Assembly (NCBI GenBank): GCA_016618085.1
Contig: JABLTG010000019.1
Span: 102,923 to 166,922 of the forward strand
DNA from: Neovahlkampfia damariscottae
Taxonomy: Eukaryota > Heterolobosea > Selenaionea > Neovahlkampfiida > Neovahlkampfiidae
DNA: 64,000 bases
Reading direction: 5' to 3'
Both the position numbers and the translations under genes were made by a program. Below are positions 47,288 to 60,302 of the stretch, piece by piece. The stretch's first letter is position 1. Each line of letters opens with the position of its first letter. The notes under the pieces are model-generated. The model was not told the origin of the DNA. It saw only the letters and a program-made list of their open reading frames with translations, and did not search any database.

Positions 47288-47936
47288 ATGGTAAAAACAC
47301 TCATTATTTTCTATTCAACATACGGACACATCTACTCATTAGTTAAAGCTGCAGCTGAAGGAGCTAAATCAGTTGAAGGTGCTGAAGTCACAATCATGGT
47401 AATTTAACAATAATATTTAACACATCTCTTAGAAAGTTAAAGAAACTCTCTCACCTGAACTTTTAGCTCAAATTGGAGGAGACAAAGCAGCTGAACAATG
47501 GAAAGATGTACCAGTTGTAACACCAGAAGACCTTACAAAACATGATGTTATTATTTTCGCTGCTCCAACAAGATTTGGTATGATGGCTGCACAAATGAAA
47601 TCATTCCTTGATTCATGTGGTGGAATTTGGTTCTCTGGTGCAACAGTTGGAAAAGTTGCTGGAGTTATCACTTCAACAGCTACTCAACATGGAGGTCAAG
47701 AATCAACAATTTTGTCATTCCATACAATTTTATTACATTTTGGATTTTTAATTGGAGGTCTTCCATATAGCTTCACTGAACAAAATGGAATCGATGAAGT
47801 AAATGGTTGTTCACCATACGGAGCTTCAACAATCGCAGGAGGTCAAGGACAAAGACAACCATCTGAAACCGAGTTAAAAGGTGCTAAATTCCAAGCAGAA
47901 CATTTAACAAAAATTGGTGCAAAACTCTTCAAATAA
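47288..47936 (+). CDS. NAD(P)H:quinone oxidoreductase, WrbA type
   Basis: Exons 47288-47398 and 47433-47936 with a 34-nt intron; 204 aa. A flavodoxin-like fold with the FMN loop FYSTYGHIYSLVKAAAEG, the family segment PTRFGMMAAQMKSFLDSCGG, STATQHGGQESTILSFH and SPYGASTIAGG. It reduces quinones by two electrons and protects against oxidative stress. Codons are less A/T-biased than in neighbours. The length is normal for the family (about 198-206). Confidence 0.95.
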
Positions 47937-48166
47937 ATATATTTCATCCTAAACCTATGTATTTGTTATCTTCTGGTGATTTATTCATCTTGAATGTGAA
48001 TTCAGAAAATTATTTCTTAGCAATGTTAAAATCAACAACTTAGCGTTGGAAGAACAATTGGAATGATTAGCTAAATGAGGAAAAAATGATTTGATTGGTG
48101 AAAAAGATTGGCTGTGAGATAAAAAGGGTTTATAATTATTGTTACAAATAATTAAAACTGGACACT

Positions 48167-51100
48167 TTATTCATGAGTACCAAATTGCCTCATTTCCATT
48201 TCCAACAGTTCAACATTTTTTTTGAAATTCATGTATCTCTTTGTCAAAACGAATCTTGACCAGGTATCAGAAATATTAACTTTAATAGTTTTTTCAACAT
48301 TCTTGAAGATATCATTTTCTAATTTTTCATATCTATTATCTACATTATTGATGGTATCAAAAATTTGTCTACAAGAATTTGCATCAATATTAACTTCAAG
48401 TGGAGAATTTTCACCATTCAAATAGGTATAATAAATATTGAAAGCATGATCTTCTTTTTTATCTCTTTGTTTTATTCTTTGAAATTTATGAATATCACGA
48501 TAACAAAGAACATTCTCTTGAGACCATTCTTCTTTAGCAAACAACAGAAACAAATCAAAAAATATTGGATCATTTAATCTCATATCTAATTCATCCCATT
48601 CTACTGGTTTACTTTTTTTTGATATTTTTTTCAATATGATTAATACAACTGATATAAATAATGGCAGAATTCCTTGATAAAAAGAAAATGCAAAATAAAT
48701 CACACTTCTTCCAACTGAAAAAAAATATTGTCCAAATTTTTGATAAAAATCATTTTCAGTTCCAAATAACAATGCACTATAATTGAGAAATTCAAAAAAG
48801 ATGTATGAAATGAAAATAAGAAATGCAAGTATTTGTTCAATTCTAAAATAGAAAGGATCACTTCCAACAAAGAAATCATTGATATTGTCTTTCAAAACTT
48901 TGATCCATGCATTTCTTCTATAAAATGATTTTGTTCGACTATCCATAAAATATTTAACAATATTAACTACAATATCAACAATAGCAATAGCCAATAAAAT
49001 AACGCCAAGAGATGTGTTTGTTACAAGATGAATTGTGTAAATACCATATGATTTTTCAGTTGAACATTCAAAATGTGGATAAAATAATGTAATGAATGAA
49101 ATATCAATAAATGATATAATAATCCAAAATATTGATAAAATGAAAAATGAAATACTTGGTCTTGTAAGATATTTCAATAGCAAGATAGTTTTGAAATAAT
49201 ATGATCTTTTGTTATCATCAATTGATACATGTTCTTTTTCTTTATTCATATTTATCAATAAAACATATCTAAGATAATTCAAAGGCATAATGAAAAATAT
49301 TGTTGTTAAAAAATTTGAATGTAACAAAGATTGAAAAAAGCATGAATATTTTGATCGAAATTCTAAATCAAAAAAGTAATGTTGAATTGATGATAATTTT
49401 CCTCCATATTGTGCAAATATTGCTAAAAATGGAATATATCCTCTTGATGATAATGGTTGATCATTTCTGAATTTAACAAGTGCAATGAACAATAAAATGT
49501 ATATTGCAAGTTCAAATACCCAATATTCAAAAGATGAATCAGATAAACTTTTTGAGAAATTATTCAAAGAAATAGCATCACAAGTTGATGTTGCCTCCGA
49601 AATATTAAACAATCTAGTTGTGACTGAAGTATGATATGGAAATTCTAAAGTAGCATTATTCATTGGGCGGTCAGAACAGACAATAGAAATGTAGTTGAAT
49701 TTTGATAAAATCAATTCATCCATTTCGATATTGAATCTTTGTTTTTCAAGAAACGGAAATTCAGGAGGTATTTCATTTTCATTTGGCAAAAGTAACCCAA
49801 TGCTCGGAGTTTTTCTTAATGATTTGATTTCATGATTTTGCAATTGTCCAAATTTGAATTTATTACCTTCAAACCAAGCAACAGCAATGAATATTGCAGT
49901 ATTGATTCCATTTTTTTCATGAAACGAAATACCACTCCAACCTTTTTGTTCACATATATTTGCTTCAAGAATAAATGATTTCTTCGTTTTATAAAATCTA
50001 ACAAAGTTGTTTTTAAACACAATACAATCAGGAACAACAACTGGTTTTGTTTCATTTTTCAATTGACAATTTTTACCTGTGAAAGGCGCTTTACAAATGC
50101 AACGATCAGGTCCAGAACAAATTCCATTGCTGGAACAAACGTTTATATCATTTGATAATTTTCCAAAACAATTTGTAATGCTGCATTCATTTCCAAAATA
50201 TCCAACTTGACAAGAACAATTATTTGGTGATATACACTCTCCAAGTGAAGAACAAGCACTAATTTGATTTTTTGGTATGTTGAAGCAATTAAATTGTGAA
50301 CAATCAAAACCATAATAACCATTTTTGCAAGTACAGTTATCATTTGAGTCACAAATACCATTCCCAGAACAAACGTCTGGATCTGAAACAGTAAAACCAT
50401 AGCATTTGAATGATTTTACATTTTCACAATTTTCTCCAAAATAGCCTTCAATACATTCACAACTATTCTTTGAAACACACTTTCCTTTTCCAGAACAGAC
50501 ATTTTTATCATTTTCGACTAAACCAAAACATATTGAATGTTGGCAGTATGTTCCATTGTATCCATCACTGCACTGACAAATATTTGGACCAGAACAATTA
50601 CCTTTCCCTGAACAAACAGTATTGTCACTAGAATTCTTTCCATAGCAAAGATTCAATTCACATTCGTTTCCAGTATGTCCTGAGTTACAACTACAATTAT
50701 TTGGTGAACCACATAAACCATTTCCAGAGCAAACAGTATTGTCACTTGAATTCTTTCCATAGCAAATATTCAGTTCACATTCGTTTCCAGTATGTCCTGA
50801 GTTACAACTGCAATTATTTGGAGAAATACAGGTTCCAAATCCAGAGCAAACAGTTACATCATTTGAATTCTTTTCATAACATATCTTTAGTTCACATTCA
50901 TTTCCTGTATATCCTGAATCACATGAACAATTATTTGGTACATTACACAAACCATTTCCAGAGCAAACAGTATTGTCACTTGAATTCTTTCCATAGCAAA
51001 TATTAAGTTCACATGTATTTCCTGTGTAACCATCAGAGCAACTGCAATTATTTGGAAGTATACATGTCCCATGTTGTGAGCAAACATATGGATCAGTAGA

Positions 51101-54100
51101 ATTTTTATCAAAGCAGACTGGAAATTCACAAACATCTCCTGTGTAGTTTGTATCACAAATGCATGAATCTGATCCTGAACATACACCATTTCCTGAACAA
51201 CTTCCAGGTTGTGTACCATTTGTTCCAAAACATATTGGTACATGGCATCTAAGCCCAAGGAATCCATCATTACACTTGCAAGTATTTGGTGAGGTGCAAT
51301 TTCCTTGAGATGTACAAACTGTTGAATCTGATGAATTTTTTCCATAGCAAATGAATAAATTACATGTTCTTCCAGTGTAGCCAGCAATACAATCACAATT
51401 GTTAGGAGAAGTGCATGTACCTTTTCCAGAGCAAACTGTGGAATCACTTGAATTTTTTTCAAAACAAATTGATAATTCACATTGAGCACCAGTATATCCA
51501 TTTTCACAAGAACAGTTATTGTATGATGAACAAACACCTTTTGAAGAACATACATTTGTGCTTGTTTCATTTATTCCATAACAACTTCGAAATTCACATT
51601 GTAATCCAGAATAACCAGTAGTACAGCTACAATTATCTGCAGATATACAAGTTCCAACTCCAGAACNNNNNNNNNNNNNNNNNNNNNNNNNNNNNNNNNN
51701 NNNNNNNNNNNNNNNNNNNNNNNNNNNNNNNNNNNNNNNNNNNNNNNNNNNNNNNNNNNNNCACCTTTTGAAGAACATACATTTGTGCTTGTTTCATTTA
51801 TTCCATAACAACTTCGAAATTCACATTGTAATCCAGAATAACCAGTAGTACAGCTACAATTATCTGCAGATATACAAGTTCCAACTCCAGAACAAACGGA
51901 AATATCAGTGGAATTCTTTCCAAAACAACTTGGAAATTCACATTGATTTCCTGAATACTTTTCATTGCAACTACAGTTGTTGATTGAACTACAAATTCCA
52001 TTGCTAGAACATACATTTGATTCTGTTCTATTTGTTCCAAAACATGCAAAGAATTCACATTCAGCTCCTGAATAACCAGTATTGCATGTACAATTATTTA
52101 ATGATCCACAAATACCTTTTCCAGAACATACATTTGAATCTGTTTCATTAATTAAAGAGCATGAATGAAATTCACAATTTCCTCCAGAAAAACCAACATT
52201 GCAAGAACAATTATTCAACGAGTCACAGATTCCTCTGGAACTACATACGGCAGAATTTGTTTGATTTAATCCACTACAAGAATGGAATTCACATTCCAAA
52301 CCAGAGTATCCAGTACTACAACTGCAACTGTTTGTTAATGAACAAACACCAAAACCAGAGCAAACATCTTTGTCAGTAGAATTTTTTCCAAAACATGTTG
52401 CAAATTCACATTGATTCCCAGAATATCCAGGATTACAAATACAATTATTAGGAGCAGTGCAGTTTCCGTGGGTTGAACAGGCATTCTCATCTGTTGAGTT
52501 CTTTCCAAAGCATGTTGAAAATTCACATTGAATTCCAGATGAATCAGTTTGACAGCTACAAACATTCAATGATGTGCAAGTTCCTTTTGAAGAACATACA
52601 TTTGTGCTTGTTTCATTTATTCCATAACAACTTCGAAATTCACATTGTAATCCAGAATAACCAGTAGTACAGCTACAATTATCTGCAGATATACAAGTTC
52701 CAACTCCAGAACAAACGGAAATATCAGTGGAATTCTTTCCAAAACAACTTGGAAATTCACAATCATTTCCTGAATAACCAGAAGTACAAACACATGAACC
52801 AGTGTCAACACAACTACCATGTGAAGAACAAGATGATGATACAGTAGATAACTTATTATTACATTTTGGAACATAATAAAAATGAGAATTGAAATATCTT
52901 GCTGTCACATCGACATAATGAAGACCTGAATTGATCAATTGAGGGATGTTTACTTCATTTGGCAGTGATTTGTTCCCTAATTCATAGTGCTAGAAGAAGA
53001 AGTGAGAAAGATTTTTGTTCATACCGTATTTCTTCCAAATACATACAATTTGTTTTCTGCGACCACTGCAGAATGAACTGTGCCTGCTGCAACTTTTGAA
53101 ACATTACTTAAACCATTTACTAGTGTTGGGACTGTGACCTGCGTGTCATTGATTCCCAAACCTAATTGACCACAAGAATTTGATCCAAAAGAATATAGAC
53201 TTCCATTATTTGAAATTACCAATGAATGAGCATCTCCACCGACAAAATGACGAGGATTTTCAATCCCTGGAATTAAAGTAGGAGTGTTTAAGTTCACCAA
53301 CCCATTGTTTATTCCTAATTGACCATTCTGTGAAATTGTTTAGAAAATATTTGATTCACTGAATTTAGTCCTGTGCTATAAAGTTTTCCATTTGTTTTCA
53401 AAAATAAAGTATGAGAAGATCCTGCAGCAATATCTTTTACATTAGACATAATAAACTGTCCTGCAGTCCTCTTTGTATTAGTTCCATCTCCTAATTCACC
53501 ATTCTAAAAAAATATTAATAGTTTATTCAAAATACAGCATTAAGTCCACATCCAAATGCTTCGCCAGTGACCAACAAGAATATCAAATGCTGACTTCCTG
53601 CTGCAATTGTTTTGACATTTGCGTTTGTATTGATCAGTGTAAATTTGATAATGTTGGTGGTTGATGTGCTGCATATTCTTCCATTCTTTCAAATTTACAA
53701 AAATGAAATATTTACCTTGGCATTCCCAGTTCCATAAATTTTCCCATCAGTTAATATTACTCCAAATTCATCACCGTGAACAAATTGTTTAATCTTTGTT
53801 GATATATAGGATATTGAATATGGAGTTAATTTGGATCGATAACTTTTATGGCCAAGTACACCCCACTAAATAATTAAGAAAAATACAAAAATTACTCTTC
53901 CCCATCCTTGAACGGATAATCTGTCATTTCTGTTCAGTAAATACGAAGCATCTAATGCATTTCCTATTCTTTTATATTGAACTGGTATTTTATAATTTGA
54001 AACTGGGGTTCTTGCAATTTGTCCTCGACGGTCATCACCAAAACTATATGATACATTATTAGATAATGCAAATGCATGGAATTGACCGAATACTGCTTTC

Positions 54101-56854
54101 TGAGTGGGACTAGTGAGCACTGGAACCAATGCTGGGGAGGTTTTGGGGTAACCATTGGACAGTAAATTTAATCCCAATTGTCCCAGCTTTTAAAAAAGAT
54201 AAGTTCAAAAATAAAATTCTCACTCCATTGGATCCAAATGTATACAATCGATTATTTGTCTTGATACATCCAGAGTGTAACCAAGTTCCAGCAGATATAC
54301 TGATGACATTATTTGATGCAAATGATGGAACTAAGGCATTATTGGTTGTACCTATTCCTAATTGCCCTTTCTTTTAAATATTAGGTTGATTATATTTCTT
54401 ACATCATTTTTTCCAAATGAATACATTTCATTTGACGATGTGAGGATCATAGAGTGATAATTACCAGCAGAAACCATCACAATATCTTCAAATGGTAATA
54501 AATATGGAATATATCTTGTATTTGTTGTTCCATCGCCTATTTCACCATACTAAACTTGATTAGATTATAGTTCAATTACCGTATTTCGACCAAAACTAAA
54601 AGCTCTACCAGAGCTGTTTATCACTAAATTGTGAAAAGTTCCACATGAAATTTGAGTGATATTTTGTATTTCACTGGAATGAATAGGTGTATTACTTGAA
54701 GTTGTTGTCCCATCACCCAATCTTCCGTCCTTCATGAATTTAAATTTTTTTTCAAAATATTACTCCATTGGCTCCAAATCCATAAACTAAACCATCACTC
54801 TTTATAATCAAGGAATGTTGTTGACCTGCACTTATTTTGACCACATTCGAAATTATAAATTTTGGAATAGAAATATCAGTGTTAGTACCATCTCCGCATT
54901 GACCTTTATCATTTATCCCATATGCATACAAATCACCATTTCTAAGCGCGAGACCATGTGTCCATCCATTTGCTATTGCACTAATTTCATTCAAATTTGG
55001 AATTTGAGTTAAATGTTCCATATTTTTTGTAGAACCAAGTCCATTATAATTTGCACCAGCTGTCCAGACAGTTCCATCCCATTTTAAAACAGTTGAAATA
55101 TAATCACCAACTGCAATATCTCTTGCATTATCACCACCTATCATTGCCATTGGTGCATCTCTTTGTCCTTTAAAAAATGTAAAAAAAAACAAAAAATAAA
55201 ACCATTTCCCGAGCCTATAGATTTTATTGTTTAAAAAATATTTTACCTGTAGTCATTGAATCCTAATACAAATTAAAAAAATGTTAAATTACCATATTAC
55301 TTCCACTTGAATGAATATTCATCAAATTTGTTTCACATTCATTTCCAATGATACCTTCAGGACATGTACAATTATCAATGGATGTGCATTCACCAAAACC
55401 ACTACATGATTCAGGATCTGATGAATACTTTCCATGACATAATATATATTGACAAATTGGACCATTATATCCATAATTACATTCACAATTGTCTAAAGAT
55501 ATACAGTTACCTGAACCTGAGCATACTGAAGGATCTGATGGATCAATTCCATAACAAGTATCTGTTGCATCACCAATATCTAAACCAAAAATATCATTTT
55601 TATTGTTTGAAACAATTGAATATCTCAATGATGCTGTCACAAAAGTAATATTTGGTAAATTTGAAATGAGTTTTGGTCTTGTGTGATCATCTGAAGCATG
55701 ACCAAGTTCACCGCATGAATAAACAGTTGAATTTTTTGTTAAAATAATGGTATGAGATTTTCCTGATGAAATATATTTTACAGTTTCATTTAACAAAAGC
55801 ATTAAAGTTGGTGATGATTTTTTGATTGTTGTTCCATCACCTAAAGTGCCAAACTACATTTGGAAAGTTAAATATTTTTTAATTTTACTTTATTTTCACC
55901 CATTCCATAGATTTTTTCATTTTCTGTTGAAAAGAAAGTATTTTTGTGACCAGTGAAAATTGTTGAAATTTTTTGATCGAAATTAATAACAACAGGAATC
56001 AATTTATCAATGAAAGTTCCATCTCCTAGTTGTCCAAACTTTTAAAAAAATAATGAATATAAAAAAAATTACTTCATTTCCACCAACTGAAAAAATGGTG
56101 CCTGTGCTGTTCAAAAAAATAGAATGTGTTTCTCCTGCTGATATTTGTACAATTGAGAATAACGTTTCTATCAGTTTTGGTAAGGTTGAGTCATTTGTTG
56201 TACCATCTCCTAATTGTCCATTCTAAAAAAAAAAATGCTTAATAAATATTTTCCGAACATTGTTCAATCCAAACGCGTAGACTTTTCCATTGTTTTTTAA
56301 AGCCAGTGTGTGGTAATTATTCATGGAAATTTTTGTAATTCCGTTGATGGAAGAAACTGAAGAGAGAGAAGACTCTTCATTGGTTGTGCCAATTCCTAAA
56401 CCTCCATGCTTTAAAAGTGTTAGCTATTAGTTATTTACCAGGTTGTGACCAACTGAAAAAAGTGAACCATTTTTTTTTAAGAATGCAGATTCTTCTCTTC
56501 CAGCTGAAATTTGAGTGACATCTTCAATGAAAGTAAGTTCTTCAAGAGATGAGCTGGCATCTACTGTGGCTCCAAGTTGACCATTCTTTAAAAGTTAATT
56601 TTTCAAAGAAAAAAGATACAGAGTTTGAGCCAAAGCCAAAGACTTTTCCACCACTTGTTAATACCAAAGTATGAGTCCATGAACTTGAAACTTGGGTTAC
56701 ATTTTGGAGTGCTTTTTTCATTCGATGAGGAGTCGACAAGTTGAGAGTTGAATACTAAAATGTCAAGAACAAATCAACTTACATATTTCACACTATGAGA
56801 ACCCAACGCATAGTAAACGAAAACCACGATGAGCCAGATCCTAAGTATTTTCAT
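48167..56854 (-). CDS. Receptor: RCC1 repeats + EGF + DOMON-like + seven TM helices + RGS domain
   Basis: Nineteen exons: 56783-56854, 56620-56754, 56439-56585, 56259-56408, 56073-56222, 55889-56038, 55293-55853, 55247-55262 (16 nt), 55203-55214 (12 nt), 54764-55167, 54580-54729, 54403-54549, 54224-54370, 53896-54186, 53716-53865, 53536-53685, 53360-53503, 53025-53327 and 48167-52989. About 2,620 aa once the gap is resolved. Order: signal peptide (MKILRIWLIVVFVYYALG), about 16 RCC1 repeats (NGQLGDGTT...FGxN) with two EGF modules inserted after the seventh exon, about 22 EGF modules (52870-50060), a DOMON-like domain (about 50000-49650), seven helices (49520-48640), and a C-terminal RGS domain (LNDPIFFDLFLLFAKEEWS to DTWSRFVLTKRYMNF). 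It is probably a G-protein signalling receptor whose tail speeds G-alpha GTP hydrolysis. Confidence 0.85.
51667..51761. other. Assembly gap (95 N)
   Basis: The 132 bases left of the gap (51535-51666) are identical to the 132 bases right of it (51762-51893). Taking the two as one copy, which removes 227 bp, restores a single frame across exon 48167-52989. The gap is therefore probably an unmerged contig overlap rather than missing sequence. Confidence 0.85.
51764..51942 (-). repeat. 179-bp EGF-coding direct repeat, copy 1 (see 52583-52761)
   Basis: Reads identical to 52583-52761, 819 bp away (273 codons, in frame). It encodes CFGKNSTDISVCSGVG, CISADNCSC, YGINETSTNVC and SSKG. Such exact copies explain why the assembly broke here. 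Confidence 0.85.
52583..52761 (-). repeat. 179-bp EGF-coding direct repeat, copy 2
   Basis: Identical to 51764-51942 as read base by base; the copies diverge immediately beyond both ends. A recent duplication or gene conversion inside the receptor gene. Confidence 0.85.
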
Positions 56855-56974
56855 ACGTTATATTTTTTTGTGTTTTGATTGGTCATTTTGAGGTGGTTTT
56901 ATTGGTTGCTTTTTTTCAAATTTGGGTTTAGAAAATACCTTGTTGGGAAATTATGCAGAAATGCTTTTATTGGA

Positions 56975-58489
56975 TCAATATTTGAATGAAAAATTAATAT
57001 CCCTGAAACAGCATTTCTGGATTATCCTCTTAAAAAAGTTGAATCTTTCCATAATTTTTCCAGATTTTAGTATCATTTTATGAAATGATTGATTTCTTGA
57101 AAGAATTTGTTGAATTTTTTTATCTTCAAGAAAACAATTGATTTTACAAAGACTTAAATTTTGTGATAAAGCCTCAATATTATTTTGAGTAACAGTATCA
57201 AATCCAAATGAAATCAAATTTTCATTCTCCAAAAATAAATTAGACAACTCTGTTTCTACATGATATCTTGCAGATGAATTCGAAATATCAATATTTTTGA
57301 TCTTTTTATTCTTTGAAAGTGCATTCAAAATCAACTTTACACCCTTTTCGGAGAAATAATTTGAACAAATATCTAAGTTGGTCAATACATGATTCATTTC
57401 AATCAATTTTGCAATATTCTCTTCACAAATTTGTGATGCATTATTCCAAGCCATTGAAAATGATTTAATTTTTGAATTATTGGATAAAAAATCACAGATT
57501 TTGTTAATCCCTTCTGAAAAGAATGCATTATCATCCATTTTAATTTCAGTCAATCTATCATTTTTTGATAAACAATTTAAAATCAGTTCCAAATAATCGA
57601 TATCTATTGAGTTTTTAGAGACATCTAAAACTTCCAATGAACTCTCGTCAATGATTTTTAATATAGATTTTTTTGATTCTTTAAATAAATTTCCAGATAT
57701 CTTCAATTTTCTCAGAACTTTATTTATTTTCAGTTTTTCTGAAAGATACAACACACCTTTGTTTTCAATTCCCGTTTCTGAAAGATCCAATGAAGTCAAT
57801 GATTTATTGAATTCAAGCATATTTGACAAGTATTTCCCTCCTTCTGGATGTACCAAATGTTTGGCGATGGAGAATTCCTCCAAAGTTGTATTTTTTAATA
57901 AAGCCTCTGCAAAACACTTTGCACCTCTAATTCCTATTTTTTCACCAGAATTTCGATTTAAATTCAGTTTTTTTAAAGAAAAATTTTCAGTTAGCAATGC
58001 AGCTAATATTTCTGCACAATCTGCATTTAAATTATTTTTGCTTAGATCCAAATTAGTCAAAGTTGTGTTTTGTTTCAATCCATGAGATAAAATTTTAACA
58101 TGAATTGTTGAAATTCCACTATTAATAATCTTCAAATCTGTCAATGTTGAATTTATAATCAAACAATTCGATATGAATGAATCAAAATTTTCATTGGTTT
58201 TGAACTTTATTGTTTTCAATTTTTTGTCTTTTTTGATTAAATCTTCTAGAAATTCAATTGATAAATTATTATTTTCTTTGTTTGGTGTTCGAAGTGATAA
58301 ACTCATTTCTGTTAGGTTTTCCATTTCATCAATTTTGTTTTTCAAGTAATTTGAAAAATCTTTGTTGAAATTGAAGTATGAAATACTCAAAGAATCATAA
58401 TTGATTCTATTTTCGATAAGAGTCATTGTATCTTCGTCTGGAAATAAATCAAGTCTTGTTGGTGAGGACATGAAGTTTTTCAAGTGCAA
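56975..58489 (-). CDS. Leucine-rich repeat (RNI/NLRC3-like) protein, 504 aa
   Basis: One exon. From about residue 130 there are 11-12 RNI-type repeats of about 28 residues (TTLTNLDLSKNNLNADCAEI, SLTSLDLSETGIENKGVLYL, VLTNLDICSNYFSEKGVKLI). A Ser/Lys-rich N-terminus and a basic C-terminus flank them. No NACHT or F-box is present, so it is probably a protein-interaction scaffold. An internal Met at 58471 (MSSPTRLDLFP) is an equally likely start. Confidence 0.85.
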   Translation of the reverse strand: MHLKNFMSSPTRLDLFPDEDTMTLIENRINYDSLSISYFNFNKDFSNYLKNKIDEMENLTEMSLSLRTPNKENNNLSIEFLEDLIKKDKKLKTIKFKTNENFDSFISNCLIINSTLTDLKIINSGISTIHVKILSHGLKQNTTLTNLDLSKNNLNADCAEILAALLTENFSLKKLNLNRNSGEKIGIRGAKCFAEALLKNTTLEEFSIAKHLVHPEGGKYLSNMLEFNKSLTSLDLSETGIENKGVLYLSEKLKINKVLRKLKISGNLFKESKKSILKIIDESSLEVLDVSKNSIDIDYLELILNCLSKNDRLTEIKMDDNAFFSEGINKICDFLSNNSKIKSFSMAWNNASQICEENIAKLIEMNHVLTNLDICSNYFSEKGVKLILNALSKNKKIKNIDISNSSARYHVETELSNLFLENENLISFGFDTVTQNNIEALSQNLSLCKINCFLEDKKIQQILSRNQSFHKMILKSGKIMERFNFFKRIIQKCCFRDINFSFKY

Positions 58490-58885
58490 TTTCTTTCAAA
58501 ACTTTTGATTGGTGTAAACTATCTAAAATGTGAATGAAACAGTTTTTCAAGCTCTGTGATTTTCAAAGATGGAAACAAAAAAAAAGATCCAGAAACGTCA
58601 TAATTATCTGTAAATTTTGATTTGAAACAAGTTTGTTAAATGTTACAATTGGGCGGAAACAAAAGGATTTAATTCAAAAACCAGTAGATTGATAATTTTT
58701 TAATTCACGTAAGAACATCTCCAAAGTGTAGTTGTAAAGGAGTGTTCAAATTTTCAGATTTCCTGAAAATGCTTGATAAGAAAGTGAAGATAGGAAAAAA
58801 TGATTCTCACAGGATTTAAAAATCCAAAAAATAACTATTTTCACTTGAATAAAAAACCACTTTTTTTTTTTACCAATTAAAAATC
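58490..58885. promoter_or_regulatory. Divergent intergenic region, no gene seen
   Basis: 396 bp between the divergent starts of the LRR gene and the aminotransferase gene. ATTGGTG lies near 58509 on the LRR side and TACCAATTAAAAATC ends 1-2 bases before the aminotransferase ATG. The middle holds no ORF of note and no RNA gene I can support. Confidence 0.4.
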
Positions 58886-60300
58886 ATGAAAATTTTTCAA
58901 ACCAAAAAGAAGAAAGTGTTGTTTCAGTTACTCCAACAAAAAAATTCAAAACATAAACCAAGTCTCAGAATTGAAACATATAAAGATTCAATATGGTCAG
59001 AATTTACACCACTTGGTACTGAAAATAAATTAAAATTTTCTTAGCAATGAAAACCAACTCTGTAAATTTAGGTCAAGGCTTTCCTGATTGGCAACCACCA
59101 GAATTTATGAAGAAAATGGGTTCTTATTCCATAAATGAAGAATCAAATCAATATACAAGAGCAATGGGTGCGTTACCTCTTGTACAAGAAATTGCAAAAT
59201 TCTACACTTATAAAAATGATTTTCAAAGAAAATTAAATCCATTGACTGAAATTTTAGTAACAAATGGAGCCTCTGGTGCATTTAATTGTGCTCTTCAATC
59301 AATAATCAATCCTGGAGATGAAGTTATATTAATTGAACCATTTTATGATATTTATCCTGCTCAAATTCATCAAGCAGGAGGAAAACCTATTTATGTTCCA
59401 TTAATAGATTCAAAGACGTTCGATTCAAATGATTGGAAAATTGATTTTGAAAAATTGAATCAAGTTATGAGTTCAAAGACAAAAGCAATCATTTTAAAGT
59501 TCGTAAAAATTTAGATTACCTATTTTTCTTAGTAACCCTCATAATCCAACAGGAAAATGTTTTAAAACTGAAGAATTGGAAAAATTATCTCAATTTATTG
59601 TGAAAAATGATTTAATATGTTTAACTGATGAAGTTTATGAATCCTTTAATTTTTCGGAGACTAAACATCAAAGGATTGCAAATTATCCAGGTATGTTTGA
59701 TAGAACATTAACAATTTGTTCTGCTGGTAAAACATTTAGTGTTACTGGTAAATTACTATTTTTTGATTAACAAACGAGGAAGGGTGGAAAATTGGTTGGA
59801 TAATTGGACCTGAGGTAAAATATATTGATTTAAAAATTTCATAGGATTTAGTATTCAATGCATATTTAGTTAATCAATATACTGTATTTTGTGTTTCAAC
59901 ACCATTGCAATTGGCAACTGCTCATGCATTGGAATTGACTTCAACTTCAAATTATTTTGAAGAATTAAGAAGTAATTTGAGAACTAAAAAAGAACAATTA
60001 TGTGAAATGCTTGATGATGTTTCATTAAAACCAGTCATTCCACATTCAGGTTATTTTGTTTTAGTTGATATTTCCAAGATTGATTTTCCATGGAACGAAT
60101 CAAAAGAATCAAAAGATTATGCATTTTGTAGATGGTTACCACATTCAATTGGTATTGCAGCGATCCCATTATCACCATTCTATTCAAATTTTAATGTCAA
60201 ACTTGCTGAGAATTATGCCAGATTTTGTTTTGCTAAAAATGATGAAACAATGTCAGAAGCGAAGAAGAGAATCATCAAATTAAAACAATATTTAAAATAA
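58886..60300 (+). CDS. Kynurenine aminotransferase-like PLP enzyme
   Basis: Exons 58886-59015, 59045-59498, 59533-59747, 59783-59814 and 59845-60300; 428 aa. Fold-type I class I/II aminotransferase: SVNLGQGFPDWQPPEF, NGASGAFNCALQS, IEPFYDIYPAQI, NNPHNPTGK, TDEVYESF and the PLP-Lys motif SAGKTFSVTGWKIGW, as in KYAT1/KYAT3 (kynurenine and cysteine-conjugate reactions). An exon of 32 nt carries the IGW block. The N-terminal 30 residues could be a mitochondrial presequence. Confidence 0.92.
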
Positions 60301-60302
60301 AT

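Noticed and set aside
48167-51778. Taking the 48167-51778 frame as a separate gene that starts inside the gap
   Set aside because: The apparent start codon is frame-shifted EGF-coding sequence beside the N run; merging the identical flanks makes one continuous receptor exon.
58490-58885. Possible snRNA or tRNA in the divergent spacer
   Set aside because: No U6-type ACAGAGA, no Sm site with flanking stems, and no cloverleaf could be recognised.
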